A program made the translations under genes and the position numbers. A stretch of DNA of 64,000 nt from Aquibium microcysteis (GTDB lineage: Bacteria > Pseudomonadota > Alphaproteobacteria > Rhizobiales > Rhizobiaceae). Positions 1-8,650 of the stretch are shown piece after piece; position 1 is the stretch's first letter, and every line of letters starts with the position of its first letter. The notes under the pieces are model-generated. The model saw only the letters and a list, made by a program, of their open reading frames with translations. It was not told the origin of the DNA and did not search any database. The stretch is taken from positions 5,198,001 to 5,262,000 of the forward strand of contig NZ_CP061080.1 in the NCBI RefSeq assembly GCF_014495845.1. Direction: 5' to 3'.

Positions 1-510
1 CTCGACGAGGCGGCGCCGACCGCCGACATCATCATCACCGCGACCGGCAACAAGGACGTGGTCACGCTCGACCACATGCGCGCCATGAAGGACATGGTGA
101 TCCTGGGCAACATCGGCCACTTCGACAACGAGATCCAGGTCGCGGCGATGCGCAACCTGAAATGGACCAACGTCAAGCCGCAGGTCGACATGGTCCGGTT
201 CCCGGACGGCAAGCGCATCCTGCTCCTGTCGGAAGGCCGGCTGCTCAACCTCGGCAACGCGACCGGACATCCGAGCTTCGTCATGTCGGCCTCGTTCACC
301 AACCAGGTGCTGGCCCAGATCGAGCTCTACACGAAGGGCTCGAGCTACAAGAACGAGGTCTACGTCCTGCCCAAGCATCTCGACGAGAAGGTCGCGCGCC
401 TGCATCTCGGCAAGCTCAATGCGCGGCTGACCGAACTGTCGAGTGAACAGGCCGCCTACATCGGCGTCACGCCGCAGGGGCCGTTCAAACCGGAACACTA
501 CCGCTACTGA
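1..510 (+). CDS. ahcY: S-adenosylhomocysteine hydrolase (C-terminal part)
   Basis: Hydrolyses S-adenosylhomocysteine to adenosine and homocysteine, closing the methyl cycle in the cytoplasm. The 5' end lies outside the window; the frame is open from base 1. Visible features are the NAD-domain stretch ATGNKDVVT, the [10 protein letters not shown] segment, the [20 protein letters not shown] segment and the C-terminal end KPEHYRY with its conserved Lys and Tyr that reach the NAD of the partner subunit. All are typical of AhcY. A strong terminator follows directly, so ahcY ends its transcript here and the kinase downstream starts a new unit. Confidence 0.95.
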   Translation, partial: LDEAAPTADIIITATGNKDVVTLDHMRAMKDMVILGNIGHFDNEIQVAAMRNLKWTNVKPQVDMVRFPDGKRILLLSEGRLLNLGNATGHPSFVMSASFTNQVLAQIELYTKGSSYKNEVYVLPKHLDEKVARLHLGKLNARLTELSSEQAAYIGVTPQGPFKPEHYRY

Positions 511-539
511 TCTTTCTACTGCCGGACACAACATCTTGA

Positions 540-575
540 GGCTGGGCGGAGCCATTTCCGCCCGGCCTTTTTTTT
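540..575 (+). terminator. Rho-independent terminator after ahcY
   Basis: An 11-bp stem (540-550 pairs with 557-567, one G-T pair) with a 6-base loop is followed by eight T residues (568-575). It lies 30 bases after the ahcY stop. Confidence 0.9.
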
Positions 576-715
576 GTCCGGCTGGCTTCTTCACGTCGAT
601 TCCCTCGACCGGTACAGTGACCTGATTCGCCATGGGATGCGGTCTCGGAGCGGGGATGCGTAATCGGGAGCGCGGCCGGGGCGGCCGGCTGTCGAGCGGC
701 GGAGAGGACGGAAGG

Positions 716-3262
716 ATGCAGTTGGTGCGCCCGCGGGATTCGGGGATCGGCGGGTCGTGTTTTGCGACCCGCGCGGCGCGGACGAAGGCCGTTCGCGAGA
801 CGCTTCGCGCGGGCGCTGCCGGCGTCGCTTCGCTTGCAGGATCGCTCTGCCTCGCCACGCCTGGCGCCGCGCAGGAGCGCGTCGGCGTCGCGGGCGCCCG
901 CGTCCTGGGCGGCTTCGGCGCATTCGAGGTGATCCAGTTCGCCACCTTCGCCGGCGTGCTCGGCGCGGCCCTCGTCTCCGCAGTCTGGCTGATCCGCGAG
1001 CGCGGTCGCATCGCCGCCGAGAACCTGCAGCTGCGCGAGCGCATCGCCGAGCTCAATGCGTCCGTGCAGCGGTCGGATGCGCTGGCCAGCGTGCGCGACC
1101 AGCGCACCGTGGTCTGGTCGAGCGAGCACCGGCGGCCGGAGATCCTGGGCTCCCTGCCGACGTCGCCCGGCGTGCCGGACGAGCGCAGCGCATTCCTCGC
1201 CTTCGGGCGCTGGCTCACGGCGGGCTCCGCCACGGCGATCGAGAACGCGATCTCGTCCCTGCGCAACGCCGGCGAGCCGTTCGATCTGGTCGCCGAGACC
1301 CGCAGCGGTATCGTGCTCGAGGTTCAGGGCCGGAAGGCAGGGAGCCATTCGATCGTTCGCTTCCAGTCGCTCACCGAGCGGCAGCGCGAGCATGCCCGGC
1401 TGCGCGCCGAGCATGCCTCCGTCGCTGCGGAGCACGACCTCGTCCTGAAGCTGCTGAACGCGCTCGAAATGCCCTTCTGGGTGCGCGACTCCGCCGGCCG
1501 GCTTCAGCACGCCAACGAGGCCTATGCGATCGCCGTCGAGGCGGAGACGCCGGGCCAGGCCATCGCCGAAGGCCGCGAGCTTCTGGGCACCCAGGCGCGA
1601 GAGGCGGTCACGCGCCACCACGCCACCGATCCGGTATACCAACAGACCGTTTCGGCGGTCATCGGCGGCGACCGAAGGCTGTTTGCGGTCACCGACGTGG
1701 CAACCGGTTTCGGCGCGGCCGGGCTGGCCGTCGACCGCAGCGAAGTCGAGACGCTGCGCGGCGAGTTCGAGCGGATGATGCGCAGCCACTCCGAGACGCT
1801 CGACCAGCTCAACACCGCCGTCGCCACCTTCGACGCGGAGCAGAAGCTGCGCTTCTTCAACCAGGCCTTCCAGAAGCTCTGGCAGTTCGAGCCCGGCTTC
1901 CTGGAGAGCGCTCCCGACAACACGCTGATGCTCGACCGCCTGCGCAGCGCCGGCAAACTGGCCGAGCAGCCCGAATGGCGCCGCTGGAAGGAGAACCTCC
2001 TCTCTGCCTACCGTTCCGTCGACCCGCAGGAGCATTGGTGGCACCTACCGGACGGGCGCACGATCCGCGTCGTCGGCAATCCGAGCCCGCGCGGCGGCGT
2101 CACCTGGGTGTTCGAGAACCTGACGGAGCGCTTCGACCTCGAAAGCCGCTACAACACCGCCGTCCGCGTCCAGGGGGAGACGCTGGACAATCTCGCCGAA
2201 GGCGTGGCCGTGTTCGGTCCGGACGGCCGGGTGCGGCTCTTCAACCCCGCCTTCGCCCGGCTGTGGCGGCTCGGCGGCGACGAGGTCGGCGTCGGCATCC
2301 ACATCGCCGTCATCCGCAAGGCCTGCGAGCGCGCCTGCGTGCAGAGCCCCTGGCCGGATTTCGTCGCCGCCGTCACCGGCTTCGACGAGGAGCGCCGCGA
2401 GACGCACGGGAAGGTCGAGCTCGTCGACGGCTCGATCCTCAGCCACGCCGTGATCCCGCTGCCCAACGGCCAGGTGATGACGACCTTCGTCGACGTCACC
2501 GACAGCGTGAACTTCGAGCGCGCCCTGCAGGAGAAGAACGAGGCGCTGCAGAAGGCCGACCAGCTGAAGAACGACTTCGTGCAGCACGTCTCCTACGAAC
2601 TGCGCTCGCCGCTGACCAACATCATCGGCTTTACCGAGCTGCTGCAGCAGCCCGACACCGGCCCCATGAGCCCCCGCCAGCAGGACTATCTCGACCACAT
2701 CGCCTCGTCCTCCTCGGTGCTGCTGACCATCGTCAACGACATCCTGGATCTCGCCACCGTCGATGCCGGCATCATGGAACTGGAGATCGGCGAAGTGCCC
2801 GTTGCGCGGACCGTCAACGAGACCGCCGAACTCGTCGCCGAGAAGCTGCGCGAGCACGACATCGCGCTGCGGATCGACCTCGCCGCCGCCCCGGCCGCCT
2901 TCCAGGCCGACGGGCAGCGGCTGCGGCAGATCCTGTTCAACCTTCTGAGCAACGCCGCCAACTACGCGCCCGAGCACTCGACCATCGTCCTGTCCTGCCG
3001 GCAGAAGGACGACCGCATCGAGTTCCTCGTCCACGACGACGGACCCGGAATGCCGCCCGAAATCCTCGACGCCGCCTTCAAGCGGTTCGAGCCGCGGGCC
3101 AATGGCGGACGCAAGCGGGGCGCCGGCCTCGGCCTCGCCATCGTGAAGAGCTTCGTGGAACTGCATGGCGGAACGGTCGAAATCGACTCCGGCCGGTCCC
3201 GCGGCACCACCGTGCTCTGCCGCTTTCCCGCCGCGCCGCGCGAGGCCAAGGCGGCGGAGTAG
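716..3262 (+). CDS. PAS-domain membrane sensor histidine kinase
   Basis: Hybrid-free sensor kinase of 848 residues. I start it at ATG 716 because GGAGAGGA lies just upstream; an in-frame ATG at 632 would add 28 Arg/Gly-rich residues. Order: a signal-like Ala-rich stretch ending in GAAQER, a membrane helix (about residues 65-90), a coiled coil rich in Glu/Arg, two or three PAS-like repeats (one with FFNQAFQKLW, one with LFNPAFARLW), then the kinase core. The H box is HVSYELRSPL (His about 624), the N box LFNLLSNAANY (about 740), G1 DDGPGMPP (about 775) and G2 GAGLGLAI (about 802). No receiver domain or partner response regulator is adjacent, so its target is unknown. The tsaE fusion starts 11 bases later and is probably cotranscribed. 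Confidence 0.88.
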   Translation: MQLVRPRDSGIGGSCFATRAARTKAVRETLRAGAAGVASLAGSLCLATPGAAQERVGVAGARVLGGFGAFEVIQFATFAGVLGAALVSAVWLIRERGRIAAENLQLRERIAELNASVQRSDALASVRDQRTVVWSSEHRRPEILGSLPTSPGVPDERSAFLAFGRWLTAGSATAIENAISSLRNAGEPFDLVAETRSGIVLEVQGRKAGSHSIVRFQSLTERQREHARLRAEHASVAAEHDLVLKLLNALEMPFWVRDSAGRLQHANEAYAIAVEAETPGQAIAEGRELLGTQAREAVTRHHATDPVYQQTVSAVIGGDRRLFAVTDVATGFGAAGLAVDRSEVETLRGEFERMMRSHSETLDQLNTAVATFDAEQKLRFFNQAFQKLWQFEPGFLESAPDNTLMLDRLRSAGKLAEQPEWRRWKENLLSAYRSVDPQEHWWHLPDGRTIRVVGNPSPRGGVTWVFENLTERFDLESRYNTAVRVQGETLDNLAEGVAVFGPDGRVRLFNPAFARLWRLGGDEVGVGIHIAVIRKACERACVQSPWPDFVAAVTGFDEERRETHGKVELVDGSILSHAVIPLPNGQVMTTFVDVTDSVNFERALQEKNEALQKADQLKNDFVQHVSYELRSPLTNIIGFTELLQQPDTGPMSPRQQDYLDHIASSSSVLLTIVNDILDLATVDAGIMELEIGEVPVARTVNETAELVAEKLREHDIALRIDLAAAPAAFQADGQRLRQILFNLLSNAANYAPEHSTIVLSCRQKDDRIEFLVHDDGPGMPPEILDAAFKRFEPRANGGRKRGAGLGLAIVKSFVELHGGTVEIDSGRSRGTTVLCRFPAAPREAKAAE

Positions 3263-3273
3263 GAACGGGCTCG

Positions 3274-4782
3274 ATGCACGACGGATCCTTCGACATCGGT
3301 CTGGCCGACGAGGCCGCGACCCGGCAGCTGGGCGAGGACCTCGCGCTCGCGCTGCGGCCGGGCGATCTCGTGCGGCTGGAGGGTGACCTCGGGGCGGGCA
3401 AGACGACGCTCGCCCGCGCCCTGGTCCGCGCCATGGCCGGCGACCCGGACCTCGAGGTGCCGAGCCCCACTTTCACGCTCGTCCAGAGCTACGAGCTTCG
3501 CATCCCCGTGCATCATCTCGACCTCTACCGTCTCGGCACCGCGGACGAGATCGACGAACTGGGGGTCGAGGAGATGGCCGCGTCGGGCATCGTGCTGGTC
3601 GAGTGGCCGGAACGGGCCGCCGATCGCCTGCCGCCCGCCGCCCTGACGCTGAGGCTGGAGCACGAGGGAGAGGGCCGGCGGGCCCAAATTGCGGGCGCGG
3701 CGCCGGCGCTGGCGCGACTGGCCCGCTCGCGCGCCGTCCGCGCCTTCCTGGCGGGAGCGGGCTGGGGCGACGCCACGCGCCGCTTCATGTTCGGCGACGC
3801 CTCGACCCGCGCCTACGAGATCGTCGAAAAGGCCGGCACGCGGCGCGTCCTGATGAACGCGCCGCGCCAGCCGGACGGCCCGATCATCCGCGACGGCAAG
3901 CCCTACAGCCAGATCGCCCATCTCGCCGAGGACGTTCTGCCCTTCGTGGCGATCGGCGAGGTGCTGAAGGGTGCGGGCTTCGCGGCACCCGAAATCCTCG
4001 CCGTCGATATCGAAGCCGGCCTCCTGCTGGTCGAGCACCTCGGGACCGGCAATTTCCTCGCCGACGACGGCTCGCCCGTCGCCGAGCGCTATGCCGAGGC
4101 CGGGCGCCTGCTGGCGGCGCTGCATGGCCAGGTCTGGCCGCAGACCATCACCACCAGCCAGGGTGTCGTGCATCGCGTGCCGGCCTATGATCGCGGCGCG
4201 ATGACGATCGAGGTCGAGCTCCTGACCGACTGGTACATGCCCTACACGACCGGCAGGCCGGTGTCCGCCGAAGCGAAGGCGGCCTATGTGGCGGCCTGGA
4301 ACCGTGTCTTCGACCGGCTGGAGACTGCCGAGAAGAGCCTCGTCCTGCGCGACTACCACTCGCCCAACATCGTCTGGCGCGACGAGCGGCAGGGGCTCGA
4401 CCGGCTCGGCCTCGTCGATTTCCAGGACGCCATGATCGGCCCCGCCGCCTACGACCTCGCCTCGCTGGCGATGGACGCCCGCGTCACCGTCCCGCCGCAG
4501 ATGGAGCGTGCGACGATCGAGGCCTATGCCGAGGCGCGGACGGCGGTCGGCGCCTTCGACCGAGCCGGCTTCGACGCTGCCTATGCCATCATGGCCGCGC
4601 AGCGGAACGCCAAGATCCTCGGCATCTTCGTGCGGCTCGACAGGCGCGACGGCAAGCCGGCCTACCTCAAGCACCTGCCGCGCATCCGCGCCTATTTCGC
4701 CCGGGCGCTCGCGCATCCGGCGCTCGAGCCGGTCGCCGCCTTCTGCCGGGATGCCGGCCTGCTCGACCACGCAACGCCATGA
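3274..4782 (+). CDS. TsaE-AmgK fusion: t6A ATPase plus amino-sugar kinase
   Basis: A 502-residue fusion. Residues 1 to about 155 are TsaE, the ATPase of the TsaBDE complex that makes N6-threonylcarbamoyl-adenosine in tRNA; Walker A is GDLGAGKTT (37-45), followed by PSPTFTLVQ and HHLDLYRL. Residues from about 165 are an aminoglycoside-phosphotransferase-fold kinase like AmgK (anomeric N-acetylmuramate/N-acetylglucosamine kinase), with the catalytic segment RDYHSPN (Asp360, Asn365) and metal-binding DFQDA (Asp382). Its stop overlaps the start of a MurU-like gene (ATGA), and AmgK-MurU form the known cell-wall recycling route to UDP-MurNAc. Substrate is inferred from this pairing, not shown. Confidence 0.85.
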   Translation: MHDGSFDIGLADEAATRQLGEDLALALRPGDLVRLEGDLGAGKTTLARALVRAMAGDPDLEVPSPTFTLVQSYELRIPVHHLDLYRLGTADEIDELGVEEMAASGIVLVEWPERAADRLPPAALTLRLEHEGEGRRAQIAGAAPALARLARSRAVRAFLAGAGWGDATRRFMFGDASTRAYEIVEKAGTRRVLMNAPRQPDGPIIRDGKPYSQIAHLAEDVLPFVAIGEVLKGAGFAAPEILAVDIEAGLLLVEHLGTGNFLADDGSPVAERYAEAGRLLAALHGQVWPQTITTSQGVVHRVPAYDRGAMTIEVELLTDWYMPYTTGRPVSAEAKAAYVAAWNRVFDRLETAEKSLVLRDYHSPNIVWRDERQGLDRLGLVDFQDAMIGPAAYDLASLAMDARVTVPPQMERATIEAYAEARTAVGAFDRAGFDAAYAIMAAQRNAKILGIFVRLDRRDGKPAYLKHLPRIRAYFARALAHPALEPVAAFCRDAGLLDHATP

Positions 4783-5510
4783 GTGCGGTTCCGGAAACCG
4801 CAATGGTGCTCGCCGCCGGGCTCGGCACGCGCATGCGGCCAATCACCGACACGAGGCCGAAGCCGCTGGTCGAGATCGCGGGGCGGACCCTGCTCGACCG
4901 CGGTCTCGACACGCTGGAGCGCGCGGGCGTAAAGCGCGCCGTCGTCAACGTCCATCATCTGGCGGACCAGATCGTGCGCCACGTCGCGAGCCGCGCGAGC
5001 CCGGCGATCACGATCTCCGACGAGACGGCCGGCCTGCTCGATTCGGCCGGCGGCATCGTCAGGGCGCTGCCGCTGCTCGGCGCAGAACCTTTCCTCGTGC
5101 TCAACGCCGACACGTTCTGGATCGACGCGGCGGACACGCACAACCTTGCCGCGATGGCCGACGCATGGGATCCTGCGGCCATGGACATGCTGCTGCTCAC
5201 CGCCGGTCTCGCGGATGCCACCGGCCATTCCGGCGGGATCGATTTCACGGTCGACGCAGAGGGCCGGCTCGCCCGCGCGAAGGGCGCCGCCGACGGCGTC
5301 ATCTATGCCGGCGCCATCATCCTGCACCCGCGCATCTTCGACGGCGCGAAGCCTGAGCCGCATTCGCTGAACCTCTATTTCGACCGCGCCATCGCCGCCG
5401 GCCGGCTGTTCGGCCACCGGATGCGCGGCTCCTGGATCACCGTGGGCACGCCCGACGCGATCCCTGCCGCCGAGGACGCCGTCGCGAGGGCCGCGGCAGG
5501 ACGGCCATGA
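4779..5510 (+). CDS. murU: MurU-like sugar-1-phosphate nucleotidyltransferase
   Basis: A 243-residue nucleotidyltransferase with the signature AAGLGTRMRPITDTRPKPL at the N-terminus, the LNADTFW metal-binding segment and a C-terminal SWITVGTPD motif. It most likely joins UMP to N-acetylmuramate 1-phosphate in peptidoglycan recycling, because it directly follows an AmgK-like domain with a 4-base overlap; by sequence alone it could also be a glucose- or mannose-1-phosphate enzyme. Its own stop overlaps the addB start by 4 bases (ATGA at 5507), so kinase, tsaE fusion, murU, addB and addA look like one translationally coupled operon. Confidence 0.75.
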   Translation: MSAVPETAMVLAAGLGTRMRPITDTRPKPLVEIAGRTLLDRGLDTLERAGVKRAVVNVHHLADQIVRHVASRASPAITISDETAGLLDSAGGIVRALPLLGAEPFLVLNADTFWIDAADTHNLAAMADAWDPAAMDMLLLTAGLADATGHSGGIDFTVDAEGRLARAKGAADGVIYAGAIILHPRIFDGAKPEPHSLNLYFDRAIAAGRLFGHRMRGSWITVGTPDAIPAAEDAVARAAAGRP

Positions 5511-8500
5511 GCGCCCATGCCGCGCCCCGGGTGTTTTCGATCCCGGCGGGCGCCCCCTTCCTCGAAACGCTCGCAGATGCCCTGCTGGCCGGACGGCTCG
5601 TGCCCGGCTACGCCTGGAACGGCGATCCGCTGACGCTCGCCGACGCGACGATCTTCGTGCCGACCCGCCGCTCCGCGCGCGAACTGCGCGCCGTCTTCGC
5701 CGCCCGGGTCGGCAGCAAGGCCGGTGCCGCATCCGCCATCCTGCCGGTGATCCGGCCGCTCGGCGATTTCGACGAGGATGCCGTGCTGTTCCAGGACGGC
5801 GCGCCCGCCTCGCTCGACCTCGCGCCGCCGATCGCGCCGATGGAGCGGCTGATGGCGCTGGCGCCGCTGGTGCAGGCCTGGAAGCGAAGGCTGCCCGCCC
5901 ATGTCGCGCAGCTCTTCGCCGAGGAGGTGGTGGTGCCGTCCTCGCTCGCCGACGCGATCTGGCTCGCCCGCGACCTCGCCGCCCTGATGGACGAGATCGA
6001 GACCGAGGGCGTCGGCTGGGCCGGCCTGCAGGGGCTCGTCCGGGAGGATCTCGCCAACTGGTGGCAGGTGACGCTGGAGTTCCTGTCGATCGTCACCACC
6101 GTCTGGCCGCAGGTGCTGGAGGCGATCGACCGGTCGAATCCGGCCGCCCACCGCTCGGCCATGATCGACGCCGAGGCGGCGCGGCTCGCCCGGCATCCGC
6201 CGTCCGGCCCCGTGATCGCCGCCGGCTCGACGGGCTCGATTCCCGCCACCGCGCGGCTTCTCGCGGCCATCGCCCGCCTGCCTTCGGGCGCGGTGATCCT
6301 GCCTGGCCTGGACCGGCGGCTCGACGAGCCGTCATGGGACCTGATCGGCCATTCGACGCAGCCGGCCTCGGCCTTCGGCCATCCGCAATATGGACTGAAG
6401 AAGCTGATCGCCACCCTCGGCATCGCCCGTGCCGACATCCAGGATCTGGCACTGCCGCCGGCGCCCCTGTCGGCGCGCAGCCTCGTCGTCTCGGAAGCCT
6501 TGCGCCCGGCCGAGACGACCGAGCGCTGGGTAGAGGCTTCGGCCGATGTCGGCGATGCTCTGGCCGTCGGCGCGCTCGACGGCGTCGCCCTGGTGGAAGC
6601 GGCCAACGAGCGCGAGGAGGCCATCGCCATCGCGGTGGCGCTGCGCGACGCCATCGCGGGCGACGACAGCCACGTGGCGCTCGTCACGTCCGACCGCGAA
6701 CTCGCCCGCCGCGTCGCCTCCGAACTGCTGCGCTTCGGCATTCACGCCGACGATTCCGGCGGCACGCCGCTCGCCCGCACGCGACCGGGCCTGCTGCTCG
6801 TTCAACTGCTGGCCGCCGTCTTCACGCCCGGCGATCCCGTACCGCTGCTCGCGTTGCTGAAGCATCCGCTGTTCTGCCTCGGCCGCAGGCGCGCCCTCGT
6901 CCGTGACACCGTCGAATGGATCGAACTCGTCGCGCTGCGCGGCGGCACCGGGCGGCCCGACGTCGCCGCGCTCGGCGAACTTTTCGACCGCAGGCTGGCC
7001 GAGCTCGCCGACGAGCAGCGCAAGCCCTTCTGGCTGAGGCGCCTGACGGAGAACGATATCGCCGCCTGCCGCGACCTGATCGCCGCGTTCGGCGAGGCGA
7101 CCGCGCCGCTGATCGTGCTGCGCAGCCGCTCGGGGGTGCCGATGGCCGACCTGGTCGCCGCCACCGTCACCGCTCTGGAAGCGATCGGCCGGGCCGACGA
7201 CGGCGGGCTCGGCAGGCTCTATGACGGCGATGCGGGAGAGGGGCTGGTCGGCTTCCTGCGCAACCTCGCCGCGGCCGCCGGCGACATGGTCGTCGAGCCG
7301 CGCGAATGGGAAGCCATCGTCGCGGCGCTGCTCTCCGGCGACACCGTCAAGCCGTCGGCCGGCAGCGACCCGCGCGTCTCGATCTGGGGCGCGCTGGAAG
7401 CCCGCCTGCTGAGCGCCGACCTGCTGGTCGTCGGCGGCCTCAACGAAGGTACCTGGCCGCGCAAGGCCGAGGCCGATCGCTTCATGTCGCGCATGATGAA
7501 GACCGGTATCGATCTCGAGCCGCCGGAACGCCGCATCGGCCTGGCCGCCCATGACTTCATGATGGCGATGGGGGCGGCGCGCCTGGTCCTCACCCGCGCC
7601 GCTCGTGCGGGCGATGCGCCGGCCGTCCCGTCCCGCTGGCTGCAGCGCCTGACGACCCTGGTGGGCGAGGCGCCGGCCAAGGCGATGCGGGCGCGCGGCG
7701 ACCGCTATCTCGCCTGGGCGCGCCAGCTCGACGCCGGCCCGGACGTTCCCTTCGTCGAACGGCCGCGCCCCGTGCCGCCCCTGGAGTCGCGGCCGACGGG
7801 ATTTTCCGTCACAGAGGTCGAGACGCTGCGCCGCGACCCCTACGCGATCTATGCGCGCCGCATCCTCGATCTGAAGCCGCTCGACCCGCTGGTGCGCGAT
7901 CCGGGTGCCGCCGAGCGCGGCACGCTGTTCCACGACATCCTGCACCGCTTCACGGTGTCCGGCGTCGATCCGGCGGCCGACTCTGCGCTGGGCGTGCTGG
8001 TCGACATCGCCCGCGCGGCCTTCGACGCGCTGGCGCTGCCCGTCGACGTCGAGGCGGTGTGGTGGCCGCGATTCATGGCCATGGCGCCGCACATCCTGGC
8101 CTTCGAGCGCGAGCGTGCACCCGGCATCCGAGCGCGCCACGCCGAGGATCGCGCCGGTGCCACGGCCATCGGCGCGACGGGCGTGACGCTTTCGGGCTAC
8201 GCCGACCGCATCGACCTGCGCGGCGGCGGGCTCGCCGACATCCTCGACTACAAGACGGGCTCCAACCCCTCGAAGGGTCAGGCGCATACCTTGCTGTCGC
8301 CGCAGCTCGCCCTCGAAGGCGCCCTGCTCCGCCGCGGCGCCTTCGCCGGCGCCGGCAAGGCCGAGCCGGCCGACCTGCTCTACGTCCGCCTGAAGCCGGA
8401 CGGGCAGGTGGTCCCCGATTCGATTCTGGAGTTCAAGCGCGAACTCCGCTCTGCCGCCGAGCTTTCCGAGGAAGCCTGGGCACGGCTGGAGAAGCTGGTC

Positions 8501-8650
8501 GCGCACTACCAGCGCCCCTCGACCGGCTACCTGTCGCGCGCGCTGCCCTTTCGCGAGGGGGACACGGACGGCGACTACGATCATCTCGCCCGCGTGCTCG
8601 AATGGTCGGCGGGCGCCGACGAGGCCGGCGGCGGGGAGGGCGAGGCATGA
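5507..8650 (+). CDS. addB: Double-strand break repair protein AddB
   Basis: Second subunit of the AddAB helicase-nuclease that resects double-strand breaks and loads RecA. It has 1047 residues. The N-terminal segment where Gram-positive AddB carries a Walker A reads IPAGAPFLETL, so the P-loop is degenerate, as I recall for the alphaproteobacterial type. The C-terminal nuclease domain has FSVTEVETLRRDPYAIYAR, GTLFHDILHRF and the catalytic DILDYKTGS (about residues 910-918). The cysteines that hold an Fe-S cluster in Bacillus AddB are absent from the last 300 residues. It overlaps addA by 4 bases. Confidence 0.92.
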   Translation: MSAHAAPRVFSIPAGAPFLETLADALLAGRLVPGYAWNGDPLTLADATIFVPTRRSARELRAVFAARVGSKAGAASAILPVIRPLGDFDEDAVLFQDGAPASLDLAPPIAPMERLMALAPLVQAWKRRLPAHVAQLFAEEVVVPSSLADAIWLARDLAALMDEIETEGVGWAGLQGLVREDLANWWQVTLEFLSIVTTVWPQVLEAIDRSNPAAHRSAMIDAEAARLARHPPSGPVIAAGSTGSIPATARLLAAIARLPSGAVILPGLDRRLDEPSWDLIGHSTQPASAFGHPQYGLKKLIATLGIARADIQDLALPPAPLSARSLVVSEALRPAETTERWVEASADVGDALAVGALDGVALVEAANEREEAIAIAVALRDAIAGDDSHVALVTSDRELARRVASELLRFGIHADDSGGTPLARTRPGLLLVQLLAAVFTPGDPVPLLALLKHPLFCLGRRRALVRDTVEWIELVALRGGTGRPDVAALGELFDRRLAELADEQRKPFWLRRLTENDIAACRDLIAAFGEATAPLIVLRSRSGVPMADLVAATVTALEAIGRADDGGLGRLYDGDAGEGLVGFLRNLAAAAGDMVVEPREWEAIVAALLSGDTVKPSAGSDPRVSIWGALEARLLSADLLVVGGLNEGTWPRKAEADRFMSRMMKTGIDLEPPERRIGLAAHDFMMAMGAARLVLTRAARAGDAPAVPSRWLQRLTTLVGEAPAKAMRARGDRYLAWARQLDAGPDVPFVERPRPVPPLESRPTGFSVTEVETLRRDPYAIYARRILDLKPLDPLVRDPGAAERGTLFHDILHRFTVSGVDPAADSALGVLVDIARAAFDALALPVDVEAVWWPRFMAMAPHILAFERERAPGIRARHAEDRAGATAIGATGVTLSGYADRIDLRGGGLADILDYKTGSNPSKGQAHTLLSPQLALEGALLRRGAFAGAGKAEPADLLYVRLKPDGQVVPDSILEFKRELRSAAELSEEAWARLEKLVAHYQRPSTGYLSRALPFREGDTDGDYDHLARVLEWSAGADEAGGGEGEA

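Noticed and set aside
485..2044. Long minus-strand open frame
   Set aside because: Antisense to the histidine kinase; Arg/Gly/Ala-rich with no domain. A GC-skew shadow.
757..3273. Long plus-strand frame upstream of the tsaE fusion
   Set aside because: It is the shadow of the kinase in another frame; the true start is ATG 3274 at the TsaE fold.
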